Positions 1-7,444 of a stretch of 64,000 nt of DNA are shown piece by piece. Under the pieces are notes generated by a model. That model was not told the origin of the DNA. It ran no database searches and saw only the letters and a list, made by a program, of their open reading frames with translations. The DNA is from Dethiobacter alkaliphilus AHT 1 (GTDB lineage: Bacteria; Bacillota; Dethiobacteria; Dethiobacterales; Dethiobacteraceae). A program made the translations under genes and the position numbers. Each line of letters opens with the position of its first letter. Position 1 is the stretch's first letter. The stretch lies in the NCBI RefSeq assembly GCF_000174415.1, contig NZ_ACJM01000003.1, positions 62,001 through 126,000 on the forward strand, read 5' to 3'.

Positions 1-510
1 AACTAGAATAGAGATTTCATACTTTCCTGTTGCCTTTTGACTAATCGTTGCCGATTTTATTGCTGCATTTTTTGGTAACTGCCGGTGGAGTTTGATATGG
101 ACATTTTTTAGTTTTGGCAGTCGTATTGTTTTACTGTCAATCAATCGAATTGTACCCCTTTGATTGTTTGTTGTGTATGATTTTTTGCTTCTGTGTTTGC
201 TTTTGAAGTTTGGAAATCCTATTGCGGGATCTCGATAAAAGTTTCTATAGGCTGCATTTAGATTGAGTTGAGCGTTAGCCAGTGCCAGACTGTCTACTTC
301 TTTCAGCCAGGGATACTCCTTTTTATAATCTGCAGGCAGGGCATATTTTTGTTGTTTTAGAGCTTCTTTATTATCTCTGTACTGCTCATAGACGGCCATG
401 CGGTTTGCAAGCATCTGGTTGTAGATAAAACGCACACAACCAAATGTTTTTTGCAGTAATACATCTTGCTCTTTATTAGGATAGAGGCGATACTTGAAAG
501 CTTTTATCAT
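1..510 (-). CDS. tnpB: TnpB/OrfB-type RNA-guided nuclease of an IS200/IS605-family element, 3' end outside window
   Basis: The N-terminal 170 residues of a TnpB-like protein run off the left edge of the window. The start reads MIKAFKYRLYPNKEQ, followed by FGCVRFIYNQML and FPNFKSKHRSKKSY, all hallmarks of the OrfB/TnpB N-terminal helix-turn-helix and wedge region. The RuvC catalytic residues and zinc finger would lie in the missing part. The ATG at 510 has a GAGGAG ribosome site 8 to 13 bases upstream and a good promoter. TnpB proteins are RNA-guided DNA nucleases that help IS200/IS605 elements persist. No Y1 transposase tnpA is seen next to it here. Family assignment is firm; whether the gene is complete cannot be judged. 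Confidence 0.9.
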   Translation of the reverse strand, partial: MIKAFKYRLYPNKEQDVLLQKTFGCVRFIYNQMLANRMAVYEQYRDNKEALKQQKYALPADYKKEYPWLKEVDSLALANAQLNLNAAYRNFYRDPAIGFPNFKSKHRSKKSYTTNNQRGTIRLIDSKTIRLPKLKNVHIKLHRQLPKNAAIKSATISQKATGKYEISILV

Positions 511-532
511 CGCTTTTCTCCTCGACTATTTG

Positions 533-582
533 CGAACATTTGTTTGTGACTAAATTATACCAAACAATTGTTCGGAAGGCAA
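533..582 (-). promoter_or_regulatory. tnpB promoter overlapped by an inverted repeat
   Basis: On the minus strand a -35 TTGCCT (577-582) and a perfect -10 TATAAT (554-559) are separated by 17 bases, about 45 bases before the tnpB ATG. A 14-base inverted repeat with one mismatch (533-546 and 561-574) brackets the -10. It may be an operator or the subterminal hairpin of the transposon left end. Confidence 0.6.
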
Positions 583-634
583 GTATTTATTGAGAGGTAA
601 AAGGGAGGCAATTCATCTCCCGCCTTCGCTCTCA

Positions 635-832
635 CTAAAGTGACAACGAAATAAATGGCACTGCAAAATAAAGTAACCATGTTATGATAAGAAAAAGGCG
701 TAGTCTGGATTTTCCGCTAAGCATAACCTTAATAGTAACGGCAACCCATGCAGGTAATAATATTAAAAATTCCATATTGTTTTTACATCTCACTTGTTTG
801 AAAAATTTAGATTTATTCAAAGATAAATGCAT
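635..832 (-). CDS. Small hydrophobic protein, doubtful
   Basis: An open frame of 65 codons whose last 46 residues, from an internal ATG at 775, would form two membrane segments (MEFLILLPAWVAV and LFLIITWLLYFAVPF). Neither start has a convincing ribosome-binding site. I recognise no family. It lies between a mobile-element gene and AT-rich DNA, so it may be chance coding. Confidence 0.25.
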   Translation of the reverse strand: MHLSLNKSKFFKQVRCKNNMEFLILLPAWVAVTIKVMLSGKSRLRLFLIITWLLYFAVPFISLSL

Positions 833-1169
833 TAGAAATTAGGGGGCATTCTAAGGTCCGTTTTGTAGTACTTTTGTTCATTACACCTGAGATTGTTACG
901 GGCCGCAAACATCTGAATAAGTATAAGAAAACCACTATAAAAAAGGAGTGCCAATTGGGTTGTCAATTGACACTATCCACACAGCTTTTGGCAACCCATT
1001 TTAGCGGACTTCCTCATGATATGGAAGTCCGCTTTGCTGTTATAACACACAAAACAATGCACTTTCTTAAAGAGGCATTGTCTTGTGGTGCAAATTGAAA
1101 TTCTAGAAAGGAACGGGACCCGTTAGATTATAAGTGCTCTTTTTTTTGTTTTGCATATTTTTGTTCGTT
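833..1169. other. Non-coding stretch with several inverted repeats
   Basis: No supported gene. Structures seen: an inverted repeat GTGCCAATTG...CAATTGACAC at 947-972, an 11-bp perfect hairpin at 1003-1033, and the palindrome-like AACGGGACCCGTT near 1110-1125. These may be terminators or eroded transposon ends; none matches a riboswitch I know. Confidence 0.3.
1003..1033. terminator. Perfect 11-bp hairpin, possible terminator
   Basis: AGCGGACTTCC (1003-1013) pairs perfectly with GGAAGTCCGCT (1023-1033) across a 9-base loop. Only a short T tract follows on either strand, so termination is likely but weak. Confidence 0.4.
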
Positions 1170-1640
1170 TTAATGAACTGTAAACTCAGCAGCCAAATAG
1201 TACTTATCAGAATCCCCTGGACCTCTAACTTCTGAAATATCTTTTACTATACGATATTCACCTGTGTCCAGACTTCCATATAGCCATTCCCAATCGACTA
1301 ATAACTCCCGAGTGCCTCTTGGGGTTAAAGGATATCCAATATCAGGAACTAAATATTCGTCATATGTTCTTGGAACCTGATACCATCCTTCGTTAATCCT
1401 CTTTTCCAGAGAAAAATACTCGCCAAATAAGCCTTCACTATCAGAGCTATTCTTAAATTCTACCGTAAGCCCCGTAGATGAAATCGTTTCTTCTTTGACG
1501 ACCATAGTAACGCCGTCAAAGTTATTCACGACTTCATAAGTTGTAGGTTCCCAGTTAGTTATATTAGCTGAATCACCGCATCCTGAAAATAATGTCAAAC
1601 TTATAGCTATAGAAATCAGTAACCATAACAGCCTTTTCAT
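1170..1640 (-). CDS. Small lipoprotein with an immunoglobulin-like fold, probably bacterial Ig-like domain
   Basis: A 156-residue exported lipoprotein: KR-rich start, hydrophobic stretch, and lipobox LFSGC with Cys at about residue 21. The remaining 135 residues contain patterns such as VVKEETISSTGLTVEFKN and EWLYGSLDTGEYRIVKDI. These resemble the small beta-sandwich domains found alone in Firmicute lipoproteins, where a 'clear to here' GEYR-K motif closes the fold. AAGGAGCGATAAC precedes the ATG at 1640. No partner gene is adjacent, so it is probably monocistronic. Function unknown; the domain assignment rests on pattern memory. Confidence 0.65.
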   Translation of the reverse strand: MKRLLWLLISIAISLTLFSGCGDSANITNWEPTTYEVVNNFDGVTMVVKEETISSTGLTVEFKNSSDSEGLFGEYFSLEKRINEGWYQVPRTYDEYLVPDIGYPLTPRGTRELLVDWEWLYGSLDTGEYRIVKDISEVRGPGDSDKYYLAAEFTVH

Positions 1641-2033
1641 GTTATCGCTCCTTGATAATTAAATATCAAATGATTTTTTTATTTCTAAGATAATATTTTG
1701 AGGTATCTCATAATAGTTGCCATTCAACGTTGCATAATTATCATGAGAAAAAAGCTCAAGAAAAATATCATTATTTACTAGAACGAAGAAGTTTGGAGCC
1801 CTTAACAAGAGGCTAAGAAGCATTGTTATTCTCAAACCTGTTATCTAAGTGTATGTTTCCATATTTAGTATTAAATTTCCTTCAATAATCATTTGTCTTG
1901 TTTTTTATGATAAACCCTTAATGTCCGGGGTATGGGCGCCTACAGTACAGAACAAGAATATCATTGTATAATTGGTGCTTCCGATTTTTCAATATCAACA
2001 ATCTTGCTATTTTGTATGTTTGGACTGCAATAT
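1641..2033. other. AT-rich intergenic DNA, no gene seen
   Basis: About 390 bases between the lipoprotein gene and the spoIVB terminator. No open frame with a ribosome site, no tRNA and no recognisable regulatory RNA were found. The spo0A gene, often next to spoIVB, is not here. Confidence 0.5.
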
Positions 2034-2064
2034 GTAAAAAAAACACCCAAGATAGGGTGTTTTT
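2034..2064 (-). terminator. Rho-independent terminator of spoIVB
   Basis: AAACACCC (2041-2048) pairs with GGGTGTTT (2055-2062). On the minus strand the stem is followed by a run of T, just past the spoIVB stop at 2070. Confidence 0.8.
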
Positions 2065-2069
2065 GCTGT

Positions 2070-3422
2070 TTACATCGCTATTTCAAAGTCTAGGGCGGTG
2101 GTGCTTAAATCGCCCTGTTCATCGAGAATTCCGGATTCCATGACCATCCATTCGATGAAAATCCCGTAGCCTCGAGTCGGATCATTTACAAAAACATGGG
2201 TTACTGCGCCCACCAGCCGGCCGTTTTGAATAATGGGGCTTCCGCTCATGCCCTGGACAATGCCTCCTGTGGCGTCTAGCAATCGTTCATCTGTGATGCG
2301 GATGACCATTCCTTTATCGCCGGGACGTGATTGTGTATATACTCTCTGAATTTCTATGTCAAAGCGTTCAATTTCCTGGCCTTCCACCACGGTGAGGATT
2401 TCCGCCGGCCCTGTTTCCACCTGTGACATCAGCGCCATGGGCAGCGGTTGATGCTCAACTCCGGATGGATTGTTCAAACTGGTAAAGCTACCAAAAATCC
2501 CAAAGGTGTTGTTTTTGGTAATGTTACCCGCTATGTCCTTACTTTCCTGGAAAATGCCGGTTTTTTCACCGGGATAACCTCTTCTGGCCTGTTTAATGTC
2601 TACAATGTTGGCATTAACTATTCTGCCGTCTTTTACTTCAATGGGCTGATTGGTGTCCACATCGGTAATGACATGGCCCAGAGCTCCGTAACGTTTGGTT
2701 TGGGGACAATAAAATGTCAGCGTTCCCACTCCGGCAGCCGAATCCCTGACATATAATCCGATGCGTGGCCGGCCGGTATCGCGGCAAAGCACCGCATCGA
2801 CCTCTTTTTCCACCTTTTGCCCGTCCCGTTTAATGGTAAACTGGAACGGATTACCGGCGGTGCCGCGCCGGGCAATGATTTCTGCCACCTGATTGGCATC
2901 CTCAAGCTTTGTGCCGTCGATGGCCAAAATTACATCGCCTTTTTCAATGCCTGCTTCATTGGCCGGTGATGTGGAGCCGTTTTCGCCGTTGACCAAATGA
3001 TGGCCCACCACCAACACACCGTCGCTGTGCAGCTTGATGCCGATGGAATGGCCGCCGGGAATCAGCTTTTGCTCCGGCAGCACATTAACGGTAAGCTGTC
3101 GCAGAGGAATTACCCCAAAGAGGCGAAATTCCAGATTCACAGACCCTAAACCCTGTCCTGAAAAGGAAATTGGAGAGCGCAGGCTTAGTTTACTGGCTTC
3201 ACTGGAAACGGGAGAGCCATTTAACGAGAGGACCCCTTCCTGATCGCCCTTAACATGAACGGAGAGTGGAGAAGCGATGTTTACATAATGTTTTTCGCCT
3301 TCCAAAATGCGCAAGTCGTTCTGTAAATTTACCCAGATTCTCCATGGAAAAGCTGTTGCCAAAAGCAGCAACAACCCGAAAAATCCTAAAACGAGCTTTG
3401 TTCTGCTGTAGCGGCTTTTCAC
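2070..3422 (-). CDS. spoIVB: SpoIVB serine peptidase (S55), signals sigma-K activation
   Basis: SpoIVB is secreted by the forespore into the intermembrane space and cleaves SpoIVFA, releasing pro-sigma-K processing in the mother cell. The 450-residue protein has an N-terminal membrane anchor (LVLGFFGLLLLLATAFP), a PDZ domain at about 115-215 (NEAGIEKGDVILAIDG) and the S55 peptidase domain. The nucleophile Ser sits in GMSGSP near residue 393 and the catalytic His in YGALGHVITD near 250. Start is GTG at 3422 with AAGGAG upstream. It lies just downstream of recN, as in many sporeformers, and has its own terminator. Length and motifs are normal for the family. Confidence 0.95.
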   Translation of the reverse strand: MKSRYSRTKLVLGFFGLLLLLATAFPWRIWVNLQNDLRILEGEKHYVNIASPLSVHVKGDQEGVLSLNGSPVSSEASKLSLRSPISFSGQGLGSVNLEFRLFGVIPLRQLTVNVLPEQKLIPGGHSIGIKLHSDGVLVVGHHLVNGENGSTSPANEAGIEKGDVILAIDGTKLEDANQVAEIIARRGTAGNPFQFTIKRDGQKVEKEVDAVLCRDTGRPRIGLYVRDSAAGVGTLTFYCPQTKRYGALGHVITDVDTNQPIEVKDGRIVNANIVDIKQARRGYPGEKTGIFQESKDIAGNITKNNTFGIFGSFTSLNNPSGVEHQPLPMALMSQVETGPAEILTVVEGQEIERFDIEIQRVYTQSRPGDKGMVIRITDERLLDATGGIVQGMSGSPIIQNGRLVGAVTHVFVNDPTRGYGIFIEWMVMESGILDEQGDLSTTALDFEIAM

Positions 3423-3570
3423 TCATTTATCACTCCTTATCCTGGTGCAGTGGGAGAATCACCTCCAAAGAATTTTGAAGTTGAATGTAGTTTTAAGATA
3501 ACCTCATGCAAATTGTTTTATACGAGCCAGTTTACATAATTCACAAGCATCATCTGCCTGCTTTTACAGC

Positions 3571-3611
3571 AAAAAAAAAAAAACCGCCTGGCTTTAGCCA
3601 AACGGTTTTTA
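3571..3611 (-). terminator. Rho-independent terminator downstream of recN
   Basis: An interrupted stem (AACCG/CGGTT flanking TGGCT/AGCCA) is followed on the minus strand by more than ten T residues. It separates the recN operon from spoIVB. Confidence 0.8.
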
Positions 3612-3632
3612 TACCTGTTAATTTATTTATTT

Positions 3633-5291
3633 TTATTTTTTATTTTTATTTAAAAGCTCTTTGGCATGCTGCAAAGCCACGCCTTCTTCTCCGCCAAGCA
3701 TGCGGGACAGTTCATTTTCACGCTGTTCATGCTCCAGTTTGCGCAGCCTGGTCACCGTTCGCTTGCCGGACGCTTCTTTATAAATGGTAAAATGATGATC
3801 GGCCGCTGCTGCAATGAGCGGTTGGTGAGTAACGCAAATGACCTGCCTGTGTTGGGCTAACTGCCACAGCTTATCAGCCACACTGCGGATGGTCAGTCCA
3901 CCGATTCCCGCATCTATTTCATCAAAAATCAGCGTGGGCACCAAATCCTGCTGGGCCAAAACGCTTTTGATGGCCAGCATCACCCGGGAGATTTCACCAC
4001 CGGAGGCGGTTTTTGCCAAAGCACGCTGTGGTTCACCGGGATTGGCGGCAAAAATAAACTCCACCTTGTCACACCCTGTGGGGCCACACTTTTCTCCCGG
4101 CTCCACGGTGATGGCAAATTGTGCACCGGGCAGAGCCAAACTCTGCAGAGCTTCATTTATTTTAGCAGACAGCTGTGCTGCCGCTTTTTGCCGCAGCACA
4201 GAGAGCTTCGCGGCTTTTTTTTCCAGAGAAGCACTGGCAGCCGCCGCTTCACGTTCAGCTTCGGCCAGCTTTTCACCGCGGGCCTGGAAAGTTTGCAGCT
4301 CTTCGCTCAGCTTTGCGGCCAGCGCCAGCACATCATCCACCGTGGGGCCGTATTTTTTTGTGATTTTTTTATATGTTTCCAGCCGCTGGGTTACCTCTTG
4401 CAGCCGGGCATCGTCTAAGGAAATGGAATCATGGTAGGCGCGTAATTCCCGCGCCGCTTCCGTTAATTGCTGGGTGGCAGAAGCCACATTGTCCAGGATA
4501 TCTGAGAGGGATTCGTCAAGGGAGGCCGCCGAGGCCAGTTCTTTTTCCACCGCGCCCAGCCGGTCCACCACAGCCCCTTCCATGGCTCCTTCATACAATT
4601 CACTGTACAGGGAAGCGGTTTTTTCCAGCAGTGTGCGGGCATGGGTCAGGCGCTGAAAATCAAGGGTTAATTCCTCTTCTTCCTCCACAGAAAGTGCAGC
4701 TTCTTCTATTTCAGTCAGTTGAAACTGCAAAAAATCTGCCTCCCGGGCCAGGCTGGCGTCATCGGAGCCCAAAGAAGTCACAAGTTTGTTTAATTCGGCA
4801 AGCCGCCCGTACTGCCGGCGCACCTCTGCCGCCTCTTTTGCCAGGGCTTCTCCGCCAAATGAATCCAACAGTTCACGCTGCGTTTCCGGATCCAACAGGG
4901 ACTGCTGACGGTTTTGGCCGTGCAGATCCACCAGTGCCCGTCCCGCTGCGCTCATGGCCGCCAGCGGCTGGACACGCCCGTTGATACGACAGATATTGGG
5001 CCCGTCGCGGCGGATTTCCCGGCACAGGGAAAGCCCCTCTTCCTCAGCGGTCAAATCGTGGGCCGCCAGAATCTCCGGCGGTGGTGTAAAAACAGCTTGC
5101 ATAACCGCCGCTTCCTGTCCGGAGCGGATGGCTTCACTGGTGGCCCGCTCACCTAAGAGCAGGCTGACAGCACCCAAAAGCATGGATTTACCCGCACCGG
5201 TCTCCCCGGTAATGACGTTTAAACCTTTGCCGGGGTAAAACGCTAAATTGTCGATGAGGGCCAGATTCTGCACCTCTAACAAACGTAGCAT
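3633..5291 (-). CDS. recN: DNA repair protein RecN
   Basis: RecN is an SMC-like ATPase that gathers and protects broken DNA ends for recombinational repair. The 552-residue product has Walker A GETGAGKS at 29-36, a long central alpha-helical coiled-coil region (about 160-370), the ABC signature SGGEISR near 425 and Walker B TLIFDEIDAG near 460. It starts four bases after the nadK stop, so the two are translationally close. An argR/ahrC gene, frequently placed between nadK and recN in Firmicutes, is absent here. Length is usual for the family. Confidence 0.96.
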   Translation of the reverse strand: MLRLLEVQNLALIDNLAFYPGKGLNVITGETGAGKSMLLGAVSLLLGERATSEAIRSGQEAAVMQAVFTPPPEILAAHDLTAEEEGLSLCREIRRDGPNICRINGRVQPLAAMSAAGRALVDLHGQNRQQSLLDPETQRELLDSFGGEALAKEAAEVRRQYGRLAELNKLVTSLGSDDASLAREADFLQFQLTEIEEAALSVEEEEELTLDFQRLTHARTLLEKTASLYSELYEGAMEGAVVDRLGAVEKELASAASLDESLSDILDNVASATQQLTEAARELRAYHDSISLDDARLQEVTQRLETYKKITKKYGPTVDDVLALAAKLSEELQTFQARGEKLAEAEREAAAASASLEKKAAKLSVLRQKAAAQLSAKINEALQSLALPGAQFAITVEPGEKCGPTGCDKVEFIFAANPGEPQRALAKTASGGEISRVMLAIKSVLAQQDLVPTLIFDEIDAGIGGLTIRSVADKLWQLAQHRQVICVTHQPLIAAAADHHFTIYKEASGKRTVTRLRKLEHEQRENELSRMLGGEEGVALQHAKELLNKNKK

Positions 5292-5294
5292 TGC

Positions 5295-6173
5295 TTACAC
5301 CCTTTCCGGCTCCCGCTGAATGACTTTATTTAGTTTACTATGCATCAGCGTGTAAAAATCAGAACCCTGCAGCTGAATTATGGGTGTGGTCAGCGGTGCT
5401 CTGGTTACATGCACCACGTCTTCATCCTGCAGAGAAAATCCTACCTGGCCGTCCACCGTAAGAATCACCTCATCCTTGCGCGTCAGCGTACGGATAGAGA
5501 CCCGTTCACTGCTGGACACAATTACTGAACGATGATGCAGAAGGTGCGGACAAATAGGCGTAATAATCATCACATCCAGTGCGGGATTGACGATGGGGCC
5601 ACCGGCGGAAAGTGAATAGCCGGTGGAACCGGTGGGGGTAGAAACAATGAGTCCGTCACTGGGGTATGTCTCCAGATGCTTATCGTTTACATATGTATCG
5701 GCATAAACTATGCGGGAAAACGGGCCTTTGGAAATAACCACATCATTTAATGCGGTATACTCAGCCACGGGGCGGTCCTGCCTGAAGACACGGCAGGAGA
5801 GCATCAGACGATGCCGCACTTTATAATGGCCGTCCAAAAGCTTTTGCAAAGATGTTTCCAGCATGGGGGGCTCCACTTCAGCCATAAAGCCCATCTGTCC
5901 CAGGTTCACGCCCAGGATGGGCAGATGGGAGCCGGAGAACTGTCGTGCCACCCGCAGGATGGTTCCGTCACCTCCCAGCACAATAACCACATCAGCCTTG
6001 CCCACAAATGATTCCAGGGGCAGCACTTCCACTCCCTCCTGCGCTACCAGCTCATCGGACTGCGGCAAAAAAAGCTGAATATTGCGCTGTTGGCAAAAGG
6101 TTACTATGCGGGTTATTATCGCTTCCACTTCCCGCCTTTTTTTCCAGTTGGGAACAATGCCTATTCCTTTCAT
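5295..6173 (-). CDS. nadK: NAD kinase
   Basis: NadK phosphorylates NAD to NADP in the cytoplasm and controls the NADPH pool. About 292 residues. The GGDGT motif of the diacylglycerol kinase-like superfamily lies near residue 68 (VLGGDGTILRVAR), followed by NDVVISKG near 143 and the nucleotide-binding PTGSTGYSLSAGGP near 175. The ATG at 6173 is preferred because AAGGG lies 9 bases upstream; an ATG at 6182 sits directly on that site. It precedes recN in the same operon. Confidence 0.95.
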   Translation of the reverse strand: MKGIGIVPNWKKRREVEAIITRIVTFCQQRNIQLFLPQSDELVAQEGVEVLPLESFVGKADVVIVLGGDGTILRVARQFSGSHLPILGVNLGQMGFMAEVEPPMLETSLQKLLDGHYKVRHRLMLSCRVFRQDRPVAEYTALNDVVISKGPFSRIVYADTYVNDKHLETYPSDGLIVSTPTGSTGYSLSAGGPIVNPALDVMIITPICPHLLHHRSVIVSSSERVSIRTLTRKDEVILTVDGQVGFSLQDEDVVHVTRAPLTTPIIQLQGSDFYTLMHSKLNKVIQREPERV

Positions 6174-6186
6174 ACCCACCATCCCT

Positions 6187-6600
6187 TCAGATTCGGAAAC
6201 GGATCTGATGCAAAGTTTCCTTCTCCGTGTTTAGAATCAGGATACCGGCGGTCTGAAACGCCAATACATCCCGAATTAATGAACTGCGCCACATTTTAGA
6301 CTGAAAACGAGCCTGTTTGCCGTCACGTCTGATGCGCACCAGGTATTTGCGCCCGTTTTTGGTTACCAGGTAATCACTTTTTAACTCAAACGGGTGCTGT
6401 TTGTCATCAATGTCCATGCGGACTTTAACGGTGGGTTTAGCTTTGACAATCTCATAACCCGCCTCTTCCAACATAGCCCGCACTTTGGCATTGGTTTTAG
6501 CCGGCTTCTCGCCGGCTATTCTTCGTGAACGGCCCCGATACCAATAAATGAGGGAAAACAAAATGATCAGTGCTAAAATAATCCAATCTCTTACTTCCAC
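6187..6600 (-). CDS. Single-pass membrane protein of unknown function between tlyA and nadK
   Basis: About 137 residues. The GTG at 6600 is chosen because AGGTGAAACC lies just before it. Residues 3-20 form one transmembrane helix (DWIILALIILFSLIYWY), then a basic stretch (RGRSRR) that would stay in the cytoplasm. A soluble domain of about 100 residues follows, rich in charged beta-strand patterns (VKVRMDIDDKQ, KNGRKYLVRIRRDGKQ). It is co-transcribed with tlyA (22-base gap) and nadK (13-base gap). I do not recognise a named family; conserved position suggests a housekeeping role. Confidence 0.8.
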   Translation of the reverse strand: MEVRDWIILALIILFSLIYWYRGRSRRIAGEKPAKTNAKVRAMLEEAGYEIVKAKPTVKVRMDIDDKQHPFELKSDYLVTKNGRKYLVRIRRDGKQARFQSKMWRSSLIRDVLAFQTAGILILNTEKETLHQIRFRI

Positions 6601-6622
6601 GGTTTCACCTGCCCGACAGTTA

Positions 6623-7444
6623 TTATTCGTCAGCGCCGGCAGCGTCTCCTTTTTCTGTAAAGCTTTGCTGAGCCTGGGCCACCAGAGAGGCAAAATCTAT
6701 TTCTTTACCTGCTCCCTGGCAATGTAAATGCAAAAGATATTCAATATTGCCCTCCGGCCCCCGAATCGGTGACCAGGCCGCATTCAGCACCGCATAACCC
6801 AACTGCTCTGCAGCCTGTGCTACTTTCTCCAGCACTTCCTGATGATCCTTGGCGTCTCGCACCACACCTTTTTTGCCAACCCGGCCCTTACCCACTTCAA
6901 ACTGCGGTTTCACCAGGGTAACAATTTCTCTTATCCCTAAGTTTTTCAGAACAGGCAAAACCAGCGTCAAAGAAATAAAAGAAACATCGACGCTGGCAAA
7001 ATCCGGTGCCTCCGGCAAATCTTGTGGCTGAAGCTTACGAATATTGGTGCGCTCCATGGAGACCACCCGGCTGTCCTGACGCAACTTCCAGTCCAGCTGT
7101 CCGTAGCCCACATCCACACTGTAAACTTTAGCCGCACCGTGCTGCAGCAGACAATCGGTAAAGCCGCCGGTGGACGCGCCCACATCCATTACCACCCGGC
7201 CCTTTACGTCCACCTGAAAATCCCGGAGCGCCTTTTCCAGTTTAAGCCCGCCCCGGGAAACATAGCGGGGCAACTCCCGGACATCCACCGCCGCATCCAC
7301 CGACACCGCAGTGCCCGGCTTATCCACCCTCTGTCCGTCCACAGTGACCAGGCCCGCCATAACTGCAGCCCTTGCTGCTGAACGGCTGGGAAACAGCCCC
7401 GCATCCGTCAGGTAAACATCTATTCGCTTACGCTCTGTACCCAT
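6623..7444 (-). CDS. tlyA: TlyA-family rRNA 2'-O-ribose methyltransferase
   Basis: TlyA proteins methylate riboses in rRNA using S-adenosylmethionine, though many were first labelled hemolysins. The 273-residue protein has an N-terminal S4 RNA-binding domain (about 5-65: RIDVYLTDAGLFPSRSAARAA) and an FtsJ/RrmJ-like methyltransferase domain with the SAM motif MDVGASTGGFTDCLL near 88-102 and the SLVKPQFE-type motif TLVKPQFEVGKG. It overlaps the 3' end of dxs by 25 bases. This dxs-tlyA-nadK-recN order is common in Firmicutes. Confidence 0.94.
   Translation of the reverse strand: MGTERKRIDVYLTDAGLFPSRSAARAAVMAGLVTVDGQRVDKPGTAVSVDAAVDVRELPRYVSRGGLKLEKALRDFQVDVKGRVVMDVGASTGGFTDCLLQHGAAKVYSVDVGYGQLDWKLRQDSRVVSMERTNIRKLQPQDLPEAPDFASVDVSFISLTLVLPVLKNLGIREIVTLVKPQFEVGKGRVGKKGVVRDAKDHQEVLEKVAQAAEQLGYAVLNAAWSPIRGPEGNIEYLLHLHCQGAGKEIDFASLVAQAQQSFTEKGDAAGADE

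Noticed and set aside
874..1098. 74-codon plus-strand frame
   Set aside because: No ribosome site, runs through a perfect hairpin, unlikely protein composition.
3838..4984. Long plus-strand frames opposite recN
   Set aside because: Antisense shadows of a GC-rich coding gene; codon use and motifs support only RecN.
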